A stretch of 35,300 nucleotides of DNA from Paracoccaceae bacterium (lineage in GTDB: Bacteria; Pseudomonadota; Alphaproteobacteria; Rhodobacterales; Rhodobacteraceae), in contig JASJAR010000035.1 in assembly GCA_030066905.1 (NCBI GenBank), positions 1 to 35,300 of the forward strand. The letters are read 5' to 3'. This document shows, one piece after another, positions 24,426 to 34,902 of the stretch. Made by a program: the position numbers and the translations under genes. A model generated the notes under the pieces. It saw only the letters and a program-made list of their open reading frames with translations. It searched no databases and was not told the DNA's origin. Numbering within the stretch: position 1 is the first letter of the stretch; each line of letters begins with the position of its first letter.

Positions 24426-26036
24426 ATGACCAAGATCACAGAATTCAATCCGCCCACGGCGATCAGCCGCCGACGGTTCGGCCAGCTACTGGGGGCCGGC
24501 GCCGCCGCAACCATGCTGCCCTGGCGCGTAGAGGCGCAGGATGGCGTCGAAACGCTCGTCTTCGCGCTTCCCGGGCTGGTGGGCAATTTCGAGCCGCACA
24601 CCTGGGTTGGCTTCGGCGATACCGTCCACGTGATGGACACCGTCGCCCGTGGCCTGACCCACATGGATTTCTCCGATCCCTTGCCGCAGCCTGCCATCGC
24701 CGAAAGCTGGACCATCTCCGACGACGGCACGGTCTATGATTTCGCGATCCGACCCGGTCTCACCTTCCACGATGGCACACCGCTCGATGCCGCGGCCGTC
24801 TTGCGTACCTTCCAGCGGATGATCGACGAAACCGATCCAACGCGGCCCGAACTGTCCTTCGCGCTGGCCAATCTTGGCGGCCCCAACGTTCTTGGGTTCG
24901 AGGCGCCCGAAGCGCTGAAATTCCGCATCAACCTGGCGGCGCCGGATGCCGCCATTCTGGGGCGGTTGTCGAGACCCGATATGGTGATCGTTTCGCCCAC
25001 CGCGCTCGAAGAACACGGGCAAGAGATCGGCCTCAACTTTGCGTCCTGCGGCCCCTATCGCATTGCTTCGGTCACGCCGAATGAGCGCGTTGTGCTCGAA
25101 GCCTTCGACAATTTCTACAAGGGCACCCCCAGCGTCCCGCGGATCGTGATGCAGGTGATCCCTGAGCCGGTCGCACAGATGACGGCGCTGTCGTCGGGCG
25201 ATCTCAATGTCACCAACCTGATCCCGCATTCGAACATCGACCGGCTGGAATCGATGGATGCCATCCGCATCGAACAATCAGCAGCCTTCATCTCGGTCGT
25301 GCTTGCCATGAACTGCGTGGTCGGGCCTCTGACCGATATTCGCGTGCGCCGGGCGATCAATCTCGGCATCGATCGCGAGGCGATTGTGCGGGAAGCGTTC
25401 TTCGGCAAGGCCGAGGTGCCGGGCTACATCACGCCGGCCGCGGAACAGGGCTATTCACCCGAGCATCTGCGCCATTCCGTCCACGACCCCGAGGCGGCGC
25501 GCGCGCTTCTCGAAGAGGCTGGCGCCCTGGGTACGGAACTGAGTCTGATCTCGGAGAACAGCGGGTTCTGGCCGCGCCTCGGTCAGGTCGTTGAACGCAG
25601 CCTTAACGAAATCGGCCTGAACGTCACGACCGAATATCTTGACGGTGGGACCTTCAACGGCCGCCTCTTTGATCCCGAAGGGCATGAGCTGGCCTATCTC
25701 CAGCGCTCAGCTTTCTTCCCCGACCCGGATGGGCGCTTCTCGCCGGTTTACATGTCGGGGACGACCGGGGCAGATGCGGTCACCGGCCAAAGCGGCCTGC
25801 CCGAACAGGCGCGGCTCGACGAGTTGATCATGGCCGCCAATGCCGAAGGCGACCCCGAGGCCCGGGGGCAGATCTATGTCGAAATGAACAACTACATGGC
25901 CGACGCTATCATGCCGGTCGCCGCCGTTGTGAACACCTTCCTGCCAGTTGCTGTGACCACTGACCTCAGCGGCGTGAATGCGGATGCGTTGGGCACATAC
26001 CGGACCTTCCTTGAGGATTCGGAATTCACCGGCTGA
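24426..26036 (+). CDS. Dipeptide-type ABC solute-binding protein, Tat signal
   Basis: Periplasmic binding protein of 536 residues in solute-binding family 5 (DppA/OppA). The N-terminus has the twin-arginine motif SRRRFGQLLG followed by GAGAAATMLPW and a likely cleavage after VEAQ. Mature marks are LVFALPGLVGNFEPH, PAIAESWTISDDGTVYDF, FHDGTPLDAAAV and VRRAINLGIDREAIV. ATG 24426 was chosen over ATG 24417 because AGGG sits nine bases before it, while it is adjacent to the earlier one. Members bind peptides, nickel-opine complexes, glycosides or heterocycles, so the ligand is open. A strong hairpin follows the gene. Confidence 0.9.
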   Translation: MTKITEFNPPTAISRRRFGQLLGAGAAATMLPWRVEAQDGVETLVFALPGLVGNFEPHTWVGFGDTVHVMDTVARGLTHMDFSDPLPQPAIAESWTISDDGTVYDFAIRPGLTFHDGTPLDAAAVLRTFQRMIDETDPTRPELSFALANLGGPNVLGFEAPEALKFRINLAAPDAAILGRLSRPDMVIVSPTALEEHGQEIGLNFASCGPYRIASVTPNERVVLEAFDNFYKGTPSVPRIVMQVIPEPVAQMTALSSGDLNVTNLIPHSNIDRLESMDAIRIEQSAAFISVVLAMNCVVGPLTDIRVRRAINLGIDREAIVREAFFGKAEVPGYITPAAEQGYSPEHLRHSVHDPEAARALLEEAGALGTELSLISENSGFWPRLGQVVERSLNEIGLNVTTEYLDGGTFNGRLFDPEGHELAYLQRSAFFPDPDGRFSPVYMSGTTGADAVTGQSGLPEQARLDELIMAANAEGDPEARGQIYVEMNNYMADAIMPVAAVVNTFLPVAVTTDLSGVNADALGTYRTFLEDSEFTG

Positions 26037-26054
26037 CGGCTATTGTAAGATCGG

Positions 26055-26077
26055 TCCGGGCGGCGCGCCCGCCCGGA
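26055..26077 (+). promoter_or_regulatory. Intercistronic hairpin after the binding-protein gene
   Basis: TCCGGGCGG-CGCGC-CCGCCCGGA is a perfect 9-bp GC-rich stem with a 5-base loop, 18 bases after the binding-protein stop and before the permease ribosome-binding site. With no T run it is more likely an mRNA stabiliser or partial attenuator that raises binding-protein level over the permeases, as known for other binding-protein operons, than a full terminator. Confidence 0.7.
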
Positions 26078-26095
26078 TGAAAGGGAAAGGCGAAG

Positions 26096-26965
26096 ATGGC
26101 CGACCAAAGCGGCAGTGCACCAACCCTGGGCGCGGCAAGCGTCGGATCTGCGGGGCTGGTCCGGCAGGTGCTGCGTTCGCTGCCCTGGGTGGTGGCGGCG
26201 CTCTTTGTTCTGGCGGCGCTATTGGCCCCAGTGCTGGCCGCCTATGACCCGATCGACGCGGTCGGTGGGCCAATGCAGCCGCTCTTTTCGCAAGGGCATC
26301 TTCTGGGCACCGACGGGTTCGGGCGCGATCAGGCATCGCGCATTCTCTACGGTCTTCGGCCGATGCTGATCGTTTCGCTGGGCGCCGTGGCGCTGGCACT
26401 TGTCCTGGGCGGGGCCTACGGCTTGATCTCGGGCGTCCATGGCGGGCGGGTCGATTGGGCGATGATGCGCGGCGTCGATATCCTAATGTCCTTCCCGCTG
26501 ATCCTGGCCGCGATCCTTGTTCTTGCAGCATTGGGCGCATCGCTGCTGAACCTCACCCTTGCGGTCGCGATGTCACAGTTGCCGATCTTCGCGCGCCTCG
26601 CGCGGGCACTGGCCAAAGGCGAAGCGGCCCGCGATTATGTGATGGCCGCGCGCGCCGCGGGGTTCACCCAAGCCCACATAATGCTGCGCGAGGTCGCCCC
26701 GAACCTCCTTCGTCCGTTGCTGGTGCAGGCGACATCGGTGGTCGCGCTGGCCGCCCTCACGGCTGCGGCGCTTTCCTATCTGGGGCTCGGCGTGCGCCCG
26801 CCCACGCCCGACCTGGGCTATATGGTCCGTGAGGGTCAGGAGCTGATCTTCATTGCCCCCGAACAGACCGTGCTGCCGGGTATTTTGATCGCGGTGTTTG
26901 CGCTGGCGGTGTCGTTCTGCGGTGACCAACTGGCCGATCGAGAGACCGGTGGAGCAGGGCTATGA
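26096..26965 (+). CDS. Dipeptide-type ABC permease (DppC type)
   Basis: Inner-membrane permease of 289 residues. A first membrane segment (VVAALFVLAALLAPVLAAY) is followed by HLLGTDGFGRDQASRILYG, a hallmark of DppC/OppC, and the EAA-type loop AARAAGFTQAHIMLREVAPN near 180-199. The conserved ALSYLGLGVRPPTPDLGYMV lies near 223-242. The start at 26096 has AAAGG/GGCGAAG before it. The gene order here is binding protein, C-type, B-type, reversed relative to the common B then C order. Its end overlaps the B-type permease by ATGA. Confidence 0.9.
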   Translation: MADQSGSAPTLGAASVGSAGLVRQVLRSLPWVVAALFVLAALLAPVLAAYDPIDAVGGPMQPLFSQGHLLGTDGFGRDQASRILYGLRPMLIVSLGAVALALVLGGAYGLISGVHGGRVDWAMMRGVDILMSFPLILAAILVLAALGASLLNLTLAVAMSQLPIFARLARALAKGEAARDYVMAARAAGFTQAHIMLREVAPNLLRPLLVQATSVVALAALTAAALSYLGLGVRPPTPDLGYMVREGQELIFIAPEQTVLPGILIAVFALAVSFCGDQLADRETGGAGL

Positions 26966-27971
26966 CCGGCGAGATCCTTCGCCGCCTGGCGTTTCTGCCA
27001 GTGACGCTCTTCGTGGTCGCCACCCTTGTGTTTCTGGCGCTGCGCGCCCTGCCTGGGTCGACCGTCGACATGCTGGCATCGCACTTTGCCACAACTGGTC
27101 TTCGCGAACAGCTCATCGCCCAGCTTGGCCTCGACCGGTCGCTGTGGGAACAATACCTGATCTATATGGGCGAACTCATCCGCTTCGACCTCGGGCGCTC
27201 GTTCATCACCGGAAAAGATGTCACCGTGATGGTTTGGGAAACCCTGCCCGTGACCATCGAGCTTGCGGTCGCCTCGCTTCTGGTCATGCTCGTGACCGGG
27301 CTTGGGATGGGGCTTGCCGCCGCAGCGCGGCCAGGCTCGGTCCTTGACGGCGTGCTGCGCTTTGTGGCGATGACACTCTTTGCATTGCCCTGGTTCTGGT
27401 TTGGCATCCTCCTGATTCTTGTCTTTTCGCTCTGGCTCGGCTGGCTTCCGGCCTTTGGGCGCCTGCCGCCGACAGTGAACTACGAGCCGATCACCAATCT
27501 CATCTTGATCGATTCCGTCCTTCAGGGGCGTCCGGATCTGATCGGACCCTGGCTGACCCATCTGATCCTGCCCTCGCTGACGGTGGGCCTCACCACCGCC
27601 GGCGTCTTGATGCGGCTGGCGCGAAGCGGGATCATTGAAACCTCGAAGCTCGATTTCGTGCGCACCGCCCGGATGAAGGGCGTTCCGGGCCGACGGATCT
27701 ATCTTCGCCATATTTTGCGGAATGCCGCCTTGGGCATTCTGACCGTCATCGGTCTGCAATTCGGCGCGATGCTCGGGGGGTCGGTCATCGCCGAGGTGGT
27801 CTTTGGCTATCCCGGGATCGGGCGGATGATGGTCGACGCCGTTCTGACCCGCGATTATGCCGTGGCCCAAGGCGCGGCGCTGGTGCTGGCGGTGCTCTAT
27901 GTCCTGGTCAATCTGGCCACCGATCTTGCGTACCGTTGGGCCGACCCGCGACTGAGACGGGACCACGGGCC

Positions 27972-27975
<4 letters not shown>
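26962..27975 (+). CDS. Dipeptide-type ABC permease (DppB type)
   Basis: Inner-membrane permease of 337 residues. It starts with RRLAFLPVTLFVVATLVFLALRALPGS, shows LGLDRSLWEQYLIYMGELIRFDLGRS (split over residues 53-80), an extended hydrophobic core, and the B-type EAA loop RTARMKGVPGRRIYLRHILRN near 233-253. FGYPGIGRMMVDAVLTRDY closes the protein, as in DppB/OppB. Together with the C-type permease it forms the channel. Start overlaps upstream stop (ATGA) and end overlaps the ATPase gene (ATGA), consistent with translational coupling. Confidence 0.92.
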
Positions 27976-28939
<964 letters not shown>

Positions 28940-28943
<4 letters not shown>

Positions 28944-29950
28944 TGGCCGCGCCGATCCTGTCGCTGCGCGGTCTTACGGTGCGCTATCCGGTCCGGCAGG
29001 GGCTTTCCCGGCGCGAGATCACGGCACTCCAGCCCACCGACCTCGACATCCACCGTGGCGAGACGTTGGCCATCGTTGGCGAAAGCGGGTCCGGCAAAAC
29101 CACGTTGGGACGAGCGATGCTTCGGCTGGTGCCGGTCTCCGGCGGGTCGATCGTCCATGACGGGAAAGACCTGACCGCCCTGCCGCCGACGGCGCTGCGG
29201 GCGTTGCGCCCCCGGTTTCAGATGGTTTTTCAAGACCCGTACTCGTCGCTCAACCCAAGCCAGCGGATCAGCACGACACTGACCAGTGTCCTTGCCCATG
29301 CCGGCGTCCCCAAGGCCGAGCATGTAGAGCGGGCCACAGCCCTTCTGGCCGATGTCGGCCTGGATTCCGATGCACTTACCCGCTTTCCGCGCGCGTTTTC
29401 GGGCGGGCAGCGCCAGCGCATCGCCATCGCCCGCGCCCTGGCCTCCGACCCCGATCTCATCGTCGCGGACGAGCCGATTTCCGCCCTTGACGTGTCGATC
29501 CAGGCGCAAGTCGTCAATCTTCTGGTCGAGCTCAAGGCCAAGCGCGGGCTGACACTGGTCTTCATCTCCCACGACCTCGGGATGGTCTCGGCCATCGCTG
29601 ATCGCACGGCGGTGATGTATTTCGGCGAAATCGTCGAAATCGCAAAGGCTGGTGCGCTGGCGACCGCACCGCGCCATCCCTACAGCGCCATGCTTCTTGC
29701 CAGCCAGCCCCAGCCAGATGTCGCCGCCGCCCGCGCGACGATCCGCGCGGCGGCCGGCCACGCCGCGGCGGACCTGCCTAGCCAGCTTGACCCGCCAACG
29801 GGCTGTCCGTTCCAAAGCCGCTGCCCGCACGCTCTGCCCCGCTGCGCCCAAGAGGTGCCGCACCTAGCGCTCGCCCCGCGTGGCGGCATGACCGCCTGTT
29901 TCAACCCACTTGTCACCGACGAAACCCCCAAAGGAGCCCAAACCGCATGA
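28940..29950 (+). CDS. Dipeptide-type ABC ATPase (DppF type)
   Basis: Second cytosolic ATPase, 336 residues, pairing with the DppD type. It starts with ILSLRGLTVRYPVRQGL, has Walker A GESGSGKTTLGRA near 48, the Q-loop MVFQDPYSSLNPSQRI, signature FSGGQRQRIAIARAL near 153, Walker B LIVADEPISALDV and switch ISHDLG. The C-terminal extension CPFQSRCPHALPRC again carries three cysteines. The start at 28940 (ATGATG) overlaps the previous stop. The insert between helix and Q-loop is of normal length. Completes the five-component importer. Confidence 0.93.
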
Positions 29951-30678
29951 TCATCGACGCCTATAACAACATCTGGGAGGCCGGCCAGAATTCCGACTAC
30001 CTCACGGCCGAAACCTATTCCGTCGAGATGATGCTCAAGGATATGGATGCCGCCGGGGTCGATATGGCCGTGGGCTGTTCGCTCGGCCAGATGATTGACA
30101 ACGACTACACCGCGAGCGTGGGCAATAAATACCCCGACCGGATCATTCCATTCGGGCAGGTCAATGCCCGCGATATCGACGCCGCCGACCAGGTGCGTCG
30201 CGATCACGATGCCCATGGGTTCAAGGGGCTGAAGCTGCACCCGGTTCTGCATGGATATCACATTGTCGATCACGGGCTTCTGGATCCGATCTACGAGGCC
30301 TGTGCCGAACGCGGCATCATCGTGCTCTTCAACGCGCTCGACGATGCCTTCATTCACCCATTGGGGATCGAGGAGATCTCTAAGCACTATCCATCTGTCC
30401 CGACGCTTATCGCCCATATGGGCACCGTTTGGAACGTCGGCGAAGCGATCCTGGTCGCCAAGCGAAACGACAACATCTTTCTCGAAACCTCCTCGACTCA
30501 GCTCATCGAGGTGCAGGTGGCCTATCGCGACCTTGGCCCCGAAAAGATCATCATGGGCACCGACTGGCCCGGCAGCGACTTTGAGCTGGAGCGTCTGAAA
30601 ATCGCGAAATCCGTCAAGGATCCCGCCCATCGCGCGATGATCGAAGGCGGCAATCTGGCAAAGCTTCTGGATCTATGA
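29947..30678 (+). CDS. Amidohydrolase-2 family protein with lost metal ligands
   Basis: TIM-barrel protein of 243 residues, related to amidohydrolase-2 (decarboxylases and lactonases such as ACMSD and PDC lactonase). The usual D-x-H-x-H metal site at the end of strand 1 reads IDAYNNIW, with Tyr6 and Asn8 where the histidines belong, and the strand-5 His is replaced by Asn129 in VLFNALDD. Lys96 in FKGLKLHPV, His157 in IAHMGT and Asp206 in GTDWPGS are kept. The protein is short for the family but has a complete barrel outline. It may be a metal-free catalyst, a structural subunit or a decayed enzyme. Start and stop both overlap neighbours by ATGA. Confidence 0.8.
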   Translation: MIIDAYNNIWEAGQNSDYLTAETYSVEMMLKDMDAAGVDMAVGCSLGQMIDNDYTASVGNKYPDRIIPFGQVNARDIDAADQVRRDHDAHGFKGLKLHPVLHGYHIVDHGLLDPIYEACAERGIIVLFNALDDAFIHPLGIEEISKHYPSVPTLIAHMGTVWNVGEAILVAKRNDNIFLETSSTQLIEVQVAYRDLGPEKIIMGTDWPGSDFELERLKIAKSVKDPAHRAMIEGGNLAKLLDL

Positions 30679-32084
30679 CGCGACTACCCGCCGCTGCGAT
30701 CTGGGCCCGACCCTGGGCGGGCGCGCCGGTCTGGGGCGGCCGGGTGATGCTCGACGGGCCTCGTATCGGCGCCATAGAGACCGCCCCATCGCAGGGCGAC
30801 GCGGTGTTGGTCCCTGGCCTGGTAAACGCCCATGATCATGGCCGTGGACTTTCCCCGCTTGCGTTCGGTGCTCCCGACGGCCCGCTCGAATCCTGGCTTT
30901 GGGATCTCTGGCGCACGCCGCCGACCGATCCCTATCTCACCCATCTGGTGGCTTTCGGGCGCATGGCATTGTCAGGGGTGACGACGGTCGTTCACAACCA
31001 CCTGCCGCAATCGGACGACCACCTGGGCGAGGCGATGGCGGTCGCCCAGGCGGCCCGCGATGTCGGTATCCGGCTGGGATTTGTTGTGCCGATCCTCGAC
31101 CAGAACCTTGCGGGCTACGATGGCGGGGCGGCGGTGAAGGCCGCGGTGTCCGCCGATGCCTGGGCTGCGATCGAGGCGGCCGTGGATCAGCCACCCGTTG
31201 CCGATCAAATCGCCCGCGTGGCCGAGATTGCCGCGACGATCGACGGCCCCGGCATTGTCACTCAATACGGCCCTCCGGGGCCGCAATGGCTTTCGCCCGA
31301 TGGCCTCGCGGCGGTGGGGGAGGCGGCCGGGCGGGACGGCCGGCGCGCCCATGTCCACCTTCTGGAAACCCGGCTCCAAAGGACCTGGCTGGATGCCGCT
31401 TGTCCGCAGGGCGCAGATGCCCTCTTTGCCCGTGCGGGGCTTTTGAACGAACGGCTGACCGTTGCGCATGGTGTCTTTCTTCGTCCCGCCGAGATTACCG
31501 CCATCGCGGCCGCCGGCGCGACACTGGCACTGAACACCAGCTCCAATCTCCGGCTGACCTCGGGCATCGCCGATGGCGCGGCCCTGAAGGCGGGCGGCCT
31601 GCGACTTGGCATTGGGCTCGACGGGGCGGCGCTTGACGATGATGCCGATATCCTGCGCGAAACGCGGCTGACGGCATTGCTTCTGGGTCCGCGCCGCTAC
31701 GACAGACCGGGACTGCGGCGCGCCGACATTCTGCGCGCGGCCTTTTCAGACGGTCGTGTCGCCTTCAACGGTAACCCAGGGATGGGGCTCGTCCCGGGCG
31801 CCGAGGCCGATATCGTGGCGCTGTCGCTTGACGCGGTCGCCGGCGACCTGATCTCGGAGGCGCCTGAAGCGCTGGCCGACCTCATCTTCGGGCGCGCGGC
31901 GCGGGCAACAGTCCGTGGGGTCTGGGTCTCAGGGCGCCAGATTGTCGCCGACGGGCGGCTCACGGGCCCCGATCTTGCCGCAGCCGAGCGTGACCTGACC
32001 AAAGCGGCGCGATCCGTGCCGCCACCGCCGGACTGGATTGCGGCAGCGCGCGCGGCAACGTCGGCTGCGGCGGGCGCGTCATGA
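30675..32084 (+). CDS. ATZ/TRZ-type amidohydrolase (deaminase-like)
   Basis: Metal-dependent hydrolase of 469 residues in the chlorohydrolase/deaminase group. Active-site residues are complete: His53-x-His55 in NAHDHGRG, His228 and Glu231 in HVHLLET, His265 in VAHGVFL and Asp316 in GLDGAA. NTSSNLRLTSG replaces the common CPxSN pattern, and the C-terminal beta-sandwich returns with PGAEADIVAL. Relatives deaminate guanine, s-triazines, 8-oxoguanine or cleave N-formimidoyl groups. It probably attacks a C-N bond or amino group of the imported heterocycle. Start overlaps the previous stop by ATGA; the last 25 residues are Ala-rich and probably disordered. Confidence 0.88.
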   Translation: MTRLPAAAIWARPWAGAPVWGGRVMLDGPRIGAIETAPSQGDAVLVPGLVNAHDHGRGLSPLAFGAPDGPLESWLWDLWRTPPTDPYLTHLVAFGRMALSGVTTVVHNHLPQSDDHLGEAMAVAQAARDVGIRLGFVVPILDQNLAGYDGGAAVKAAVSADAWAAIEAAVDQPPVADQIARVAEIAATIDGPGIVTQYGPPGPQWLSPDGLAAVGEAAGRDGRRAHVHLLETRLQRTWLDAACPQGADALFARAGLLNERLTVAHGVFLRPAEITAIAAAGATLALNTSSNLRLTSGIADGAALKAGGLRLGIGLDGAALDDDADILRETRLTALLLGPRRYDRPGLRRADILRAAFSDGRVAFNGNPGMGLVPGAEADIVALSLDAVAGDLISEAPEALADLIFGRAARATVRGVWVSGRQIVADGRLTGPDLAAAERDLTKAARSVPPPPDWIAAARAATSAAAGAS

Positions 32085-32875
32085 GCCGTATCGTTCCGAT
32101 ACTCGACGGACATTTCGGGTTCGACCCCCGCTTGATCGGTCCGGTGCGAGAGGCCCCGACCGCCGCCGCGCGACTGCTTGGCGCCGACGCGTTGCCAGGC
32201 GAAATCGAGGTGCCGGTCTGGTGCTACCTCATCGAGACAAGCGTCGGGACAGGGCTTGTTGACACCGGAGGCGGCCGGTTTTTCGGCAGCCCGTCCGACC
32301 GGCTTGCAACGGCGCTGGCCGATCACGGTGTGGCGCCCGAGGCAATCGCGCGAGTCTGGCTCACCCACTTGCACGGCGATCATTGCGGTGGGCTCATCGC
32401 CGATGGGGGCGTGGCGGCGTTCCCGAACGCCCGAGTCGCCCTCCCCAAATCCGAGGCCCGGCATTGGCTGGAGACCGCGCATGACGGCAATGCAGCCGAG
32501 ATTGCGCGCGATGCGACGGCGGCGCTTGCCCCCTATGAGGGGCAGATCGATCGTGTCGATCCCGGCGACACCGTTGATGGCGCCACGGCCGTCGCCGCCC
32601 CAGGCCATACGCCCGGGCATATGGCCTGGGAGTTCGGCAAGGTCGCTGCTTTGGCGGCTGGCGACATCTTCCATGTTCTGACCCTGCAACTGCCCAACCT
32701 CGATTGGTCAACGGATTGGGACAGCGACCCCGAGGTCGCCGCGACGACCCGGCGGGCCTTGTTGGAGATCGCCCGCGACAGGGGCCTGACCCTGCTGACC
32801 GGCCATGCCGGGGCGCTGACCCCAGATCAACTTGGACGCGCGGCCGCGCCCGCCGCCGAAGAGAGACAACCATGA
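32081..32875 (+). CDS. MBL-fold metallo-hydrolase, lactonase-like
   Basis: Metallo-beta-lactamase-fold enzyme of 264 residues. It shows WCYLIETSVGTGLVDTGGG, the metal motif HLHGDHCGG, APGHTPGHM, the bridging Asp in AAGDIFH and a final His in LTGHAG. Layout and length resemble N-acyl-homoserine-lactone lactonases (AiiA/AttM) and related ring-opening hydrolases, but such specificities are not readable from motifs. In this operon it may open a lactone or lactam formed after the glycosidase or dehydrogenase step. Start overlaps the amidohydrolase stop and end overlaps the GH31 gene, both by ATGA. Confidence 0.87.
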   Translation: MSRIVPILDGHFGFDPRLIGPVREAPTAAARLLGADALPGEIEVPVWCYLIETSVGTGLVDTGGGRFFGSPSDRLATALADHGVAPEAIARVWLTHLHGDHCGGLIADGGVAAFPNARVALPKSEARHWLETAHDGNAAEIARDATAALAPYEGQIDRVDPGDTVDGATAVAAPGHTPGHMAWEFGKVAALAAGDIFHVLTLQLPNLDWSTDWDSDPEVAATTRRALLEIARDRGLTLLTGHAGALTPDQLGRAAAPAAEERQP

Positions 32876-34902
32876 TCCCCAACACCTTCGGGGCCGATGG
32901 TCACCGGCTTTTGTGCCGGATCGGACAAGAGACCCTTATCCTCGAAGCCATCGGTCCGTCCGCCATTCGCGTGCGGGCGACGAAGAACGCAAGGTTCGAC
33001 GAAAGCCTGCCAAGCGGTCTTCTTCCCAAGACGCCCGTTCCGGCCGGGTGCGAGATCGCGATCGACGCTGGCGTCGCCTCGCTCATCAATGGCCGCCTTC
33101 GGGCCGAAGTCACCAAGATGCCCCGCGGACTGGCGCCAACCCTGGAACTGGCCTTTTACGACGCAACCACCGGCGAGACGCTCCTGGAAGAGGAAATGCC
33201 CCACATCCTCTATCCCAACAGCCGCCATTACGACGCAGAGGAGGGCGCGCTTTGGCGGATTACCACACAGTTTAAGGCCATGCCGGGCGAGCGCTTCTAC
33301 GGCCTGGGCCAGCACCAGCACGGACGTCTGGATCAGAAGGGCTGCGTGATCGATCTGGTGCAGAAGAATACCGAAGTGGTGATCCCATTCCTGGTCTCGT
33401 CGCGTGGCTATGGCTTCATCTGGAACACCCCTGGCATCGGCCGGGTCGAGCTGGCCGAGAACCGCACCCTCTGGACGCTCGATGCCAGCCCGCAGCTCGA
33501 CTATGTGGTGATCGCCGGACCCGAGCCGGCGACGATCCTTGAAGGCTATGCCGCGCTAACGGGTCACCCACCGATGATGCCCGATTGGGGCCTGGGCTTC
33601 TGGCAATGCAAACTGCGCTATAGCACGCAGGCCGAAGTGCTGGAGGTCGCACGAGAGTACCACCGCCGCGGCTTGCCCGTGACGTGTTTCGTGATTGATT
33701 TCTTCAATTGGACGAAGGGTGGCGAAGGGCGGATCGACCCGGAGGATTTCCCAGATCCTGCCGCCATGGTGGCCGACTTGGAGACGATGGGGATGCGGCC
33801 GATGATTTCGATTTGGCCGACCGTCAACGCCAATGCCGAAAACTTCGCCGAGATGCGCGATGCAGGCTTCCTGATCACCCATCGACGGGGGGTACAGGCG
33901 TCGTCGGTGTTTCTCGACGCCAATGCCGATGGCCGCGTGCCGTTGTCGTTCTATGATGCCACCAATCCTGCTGCCCGGGCCTACCATTGGGCACGGATAC
34001 GTGAGGGCTATGCCCGCCATGGGTTTGGGGCCTTCTGGCTCGATGCCAATGAGCCCGAAGCCTATCCGACCCATCCCGACAACATGCGCTATCACCTGGG
34101 CGACGGCAGGGCAGTTGCTAACGCCTATCCGCTCCTTCACCAGCAGGGGTATAGCGAGCAAATGGCCGAAGACGGGGTCGAAGACGGAATTCTGCTGTCG
34201 CGCTCGGCCTGGCTTGGCAGCCAGCGCCACCCGGTTGTGGTGTGGTCGGGCGATGTCCGTTCGAGCTTCGCCGATCTCGCCCGGCAAGTCCGCGCAGGGC
34301 TGAATATGGCGATGAGCGGGATCCCCTGGTGGACGACCGATATTGGCGGCTTCAAAGGCGGCGACATCCGCGACCCGGGCTTTCATGAATTGTTGATCCG
34401 CTGGTTCCAGTACGGCGTCTTCTGCCCGGTCTTTCGCCTGCACGGGTTCCGCCAGGACAGCGCCGGCGACCCGCGCCTGGGCCGCGACTTTCTGTTCGGC
34501 GGTGCAGACAACGAAATCTGGAGTTTCGGACGCGAAGTCGAGGCCCATCTGACGGCCTGCTTGCACCTGCGCGAACGGCTGCGCCCGTATCTTACCGCGC
34601 AGATGACGGTGGCTCATCAGACCGGCCTTCCGCCCATGCGGCCGCTCTTCGTCGAATTCCCCGATGATCCTGGCGCCATCGAGATTGACGACCAGTTCAT
34701 GCTCGGTCCCGACCTTCTCGTCGCGCCGGTGCTCGAGGCCGGGGCCGAGAAACGCAGCGCCTACCTGCCTGCTGGAGCGTCATGGCACAACGCATGGACC
34801 TCCGAAAAGATCGCGGGCGGCGTCTGGCACGAGGCGTCCACAACGATTGATCGTATTGCCGTCTTCATCCGCGACGGGGCGGACATTGCACTTGTGGGTT
34901 AA
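32872..34902 (+). CDS. GH31-family alpha-glycosidase (alpha-xylosidase-like)
   Basis: Glycoside hydrolase of 676 residues, last gene of the operon. The N-terminal beta-sandwich has FYGLGQHQHGRLD, the barrel PDWGLGFWQCKLRY, and the catalytic pair is nucleophile Asp391 in FWLDANEPE and acid/base Asp461 in WSGDVRSSF, followed by IPWWTTDIGGF. There is no signal peptide, so it acts in the cytosol after uptake. The WLD-x-x-EP type suggests an alpha-xylosidase or a related alpha-glycosidase. The start at 32872 overlaps the previous stop (ATGA); a longer upstream frame is reading across the lactonase gene. A glycosidase in an operon full of amidohydrolases suggests a glycosylated nitrogen compound as substrate. 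Confidence 0.92.
   Translation: MIPNTFGADGHRLLCRIGQETLILEAIGPSAIRVRATKNARFDESLPSGLLPKTPVPAGCEIAIDAGVASLINGRLRAEVTKMPRGLAPTLELAFYDATTGETLLEEEMPHILYPNSRHYDAEEGALWRITTQFKAMPGERFYGLGQHQHGRLDQKGCVIDLVQKNTEVVIPFLVSSRGYGFIWNTPGIGRVELAENRTLWTLDASPQLDYVVIAGPEPATILEGYAALTGHPPMMPDWGLGFWQCKLRYSTQAEVLEVAREYHRRGLPVTCFVIDFFNWTKGGEGRIDPEDFPDPAAMVADLETMGMRPMISIWPTVNANAENFAEMRDAGFLITHRRGVQASSVFLDANADGRVPLSFYDATNPAARAYHWARIREGYARHGFGAFWLDANEPEAYPTHPDNMRYHLGDGRAVANAYPLLHQQGYSEQMAEDGVEDGILLSRSAWLGSQRHPVVVWSGDVRSSFADLARQVRAGLNMAMSGIPWWTTDIGGFKGGDIRDPGFHELLIRWFQYGVFCPVFRLHGFRQDSAGDPRLGRDFLFGGADNEIWSFGREVEAHLTACLHLRERLRPYLTAQMTVAHQTGLPPMRPLFVEFPDDPGAIEIDDQFMLGPDLLVAPVLEAGAEKRSAYLPAGASWHNAWTSEKIAGGVWHEASTTIDRIAVFIRDGADIALVG

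Noticed and set aside
26836..27966. Minus-strand open frame of 376 codons
   Set aside because: Antisense to the DppB-type permease gene; very polar translation that is a mirror of a membrane protein.
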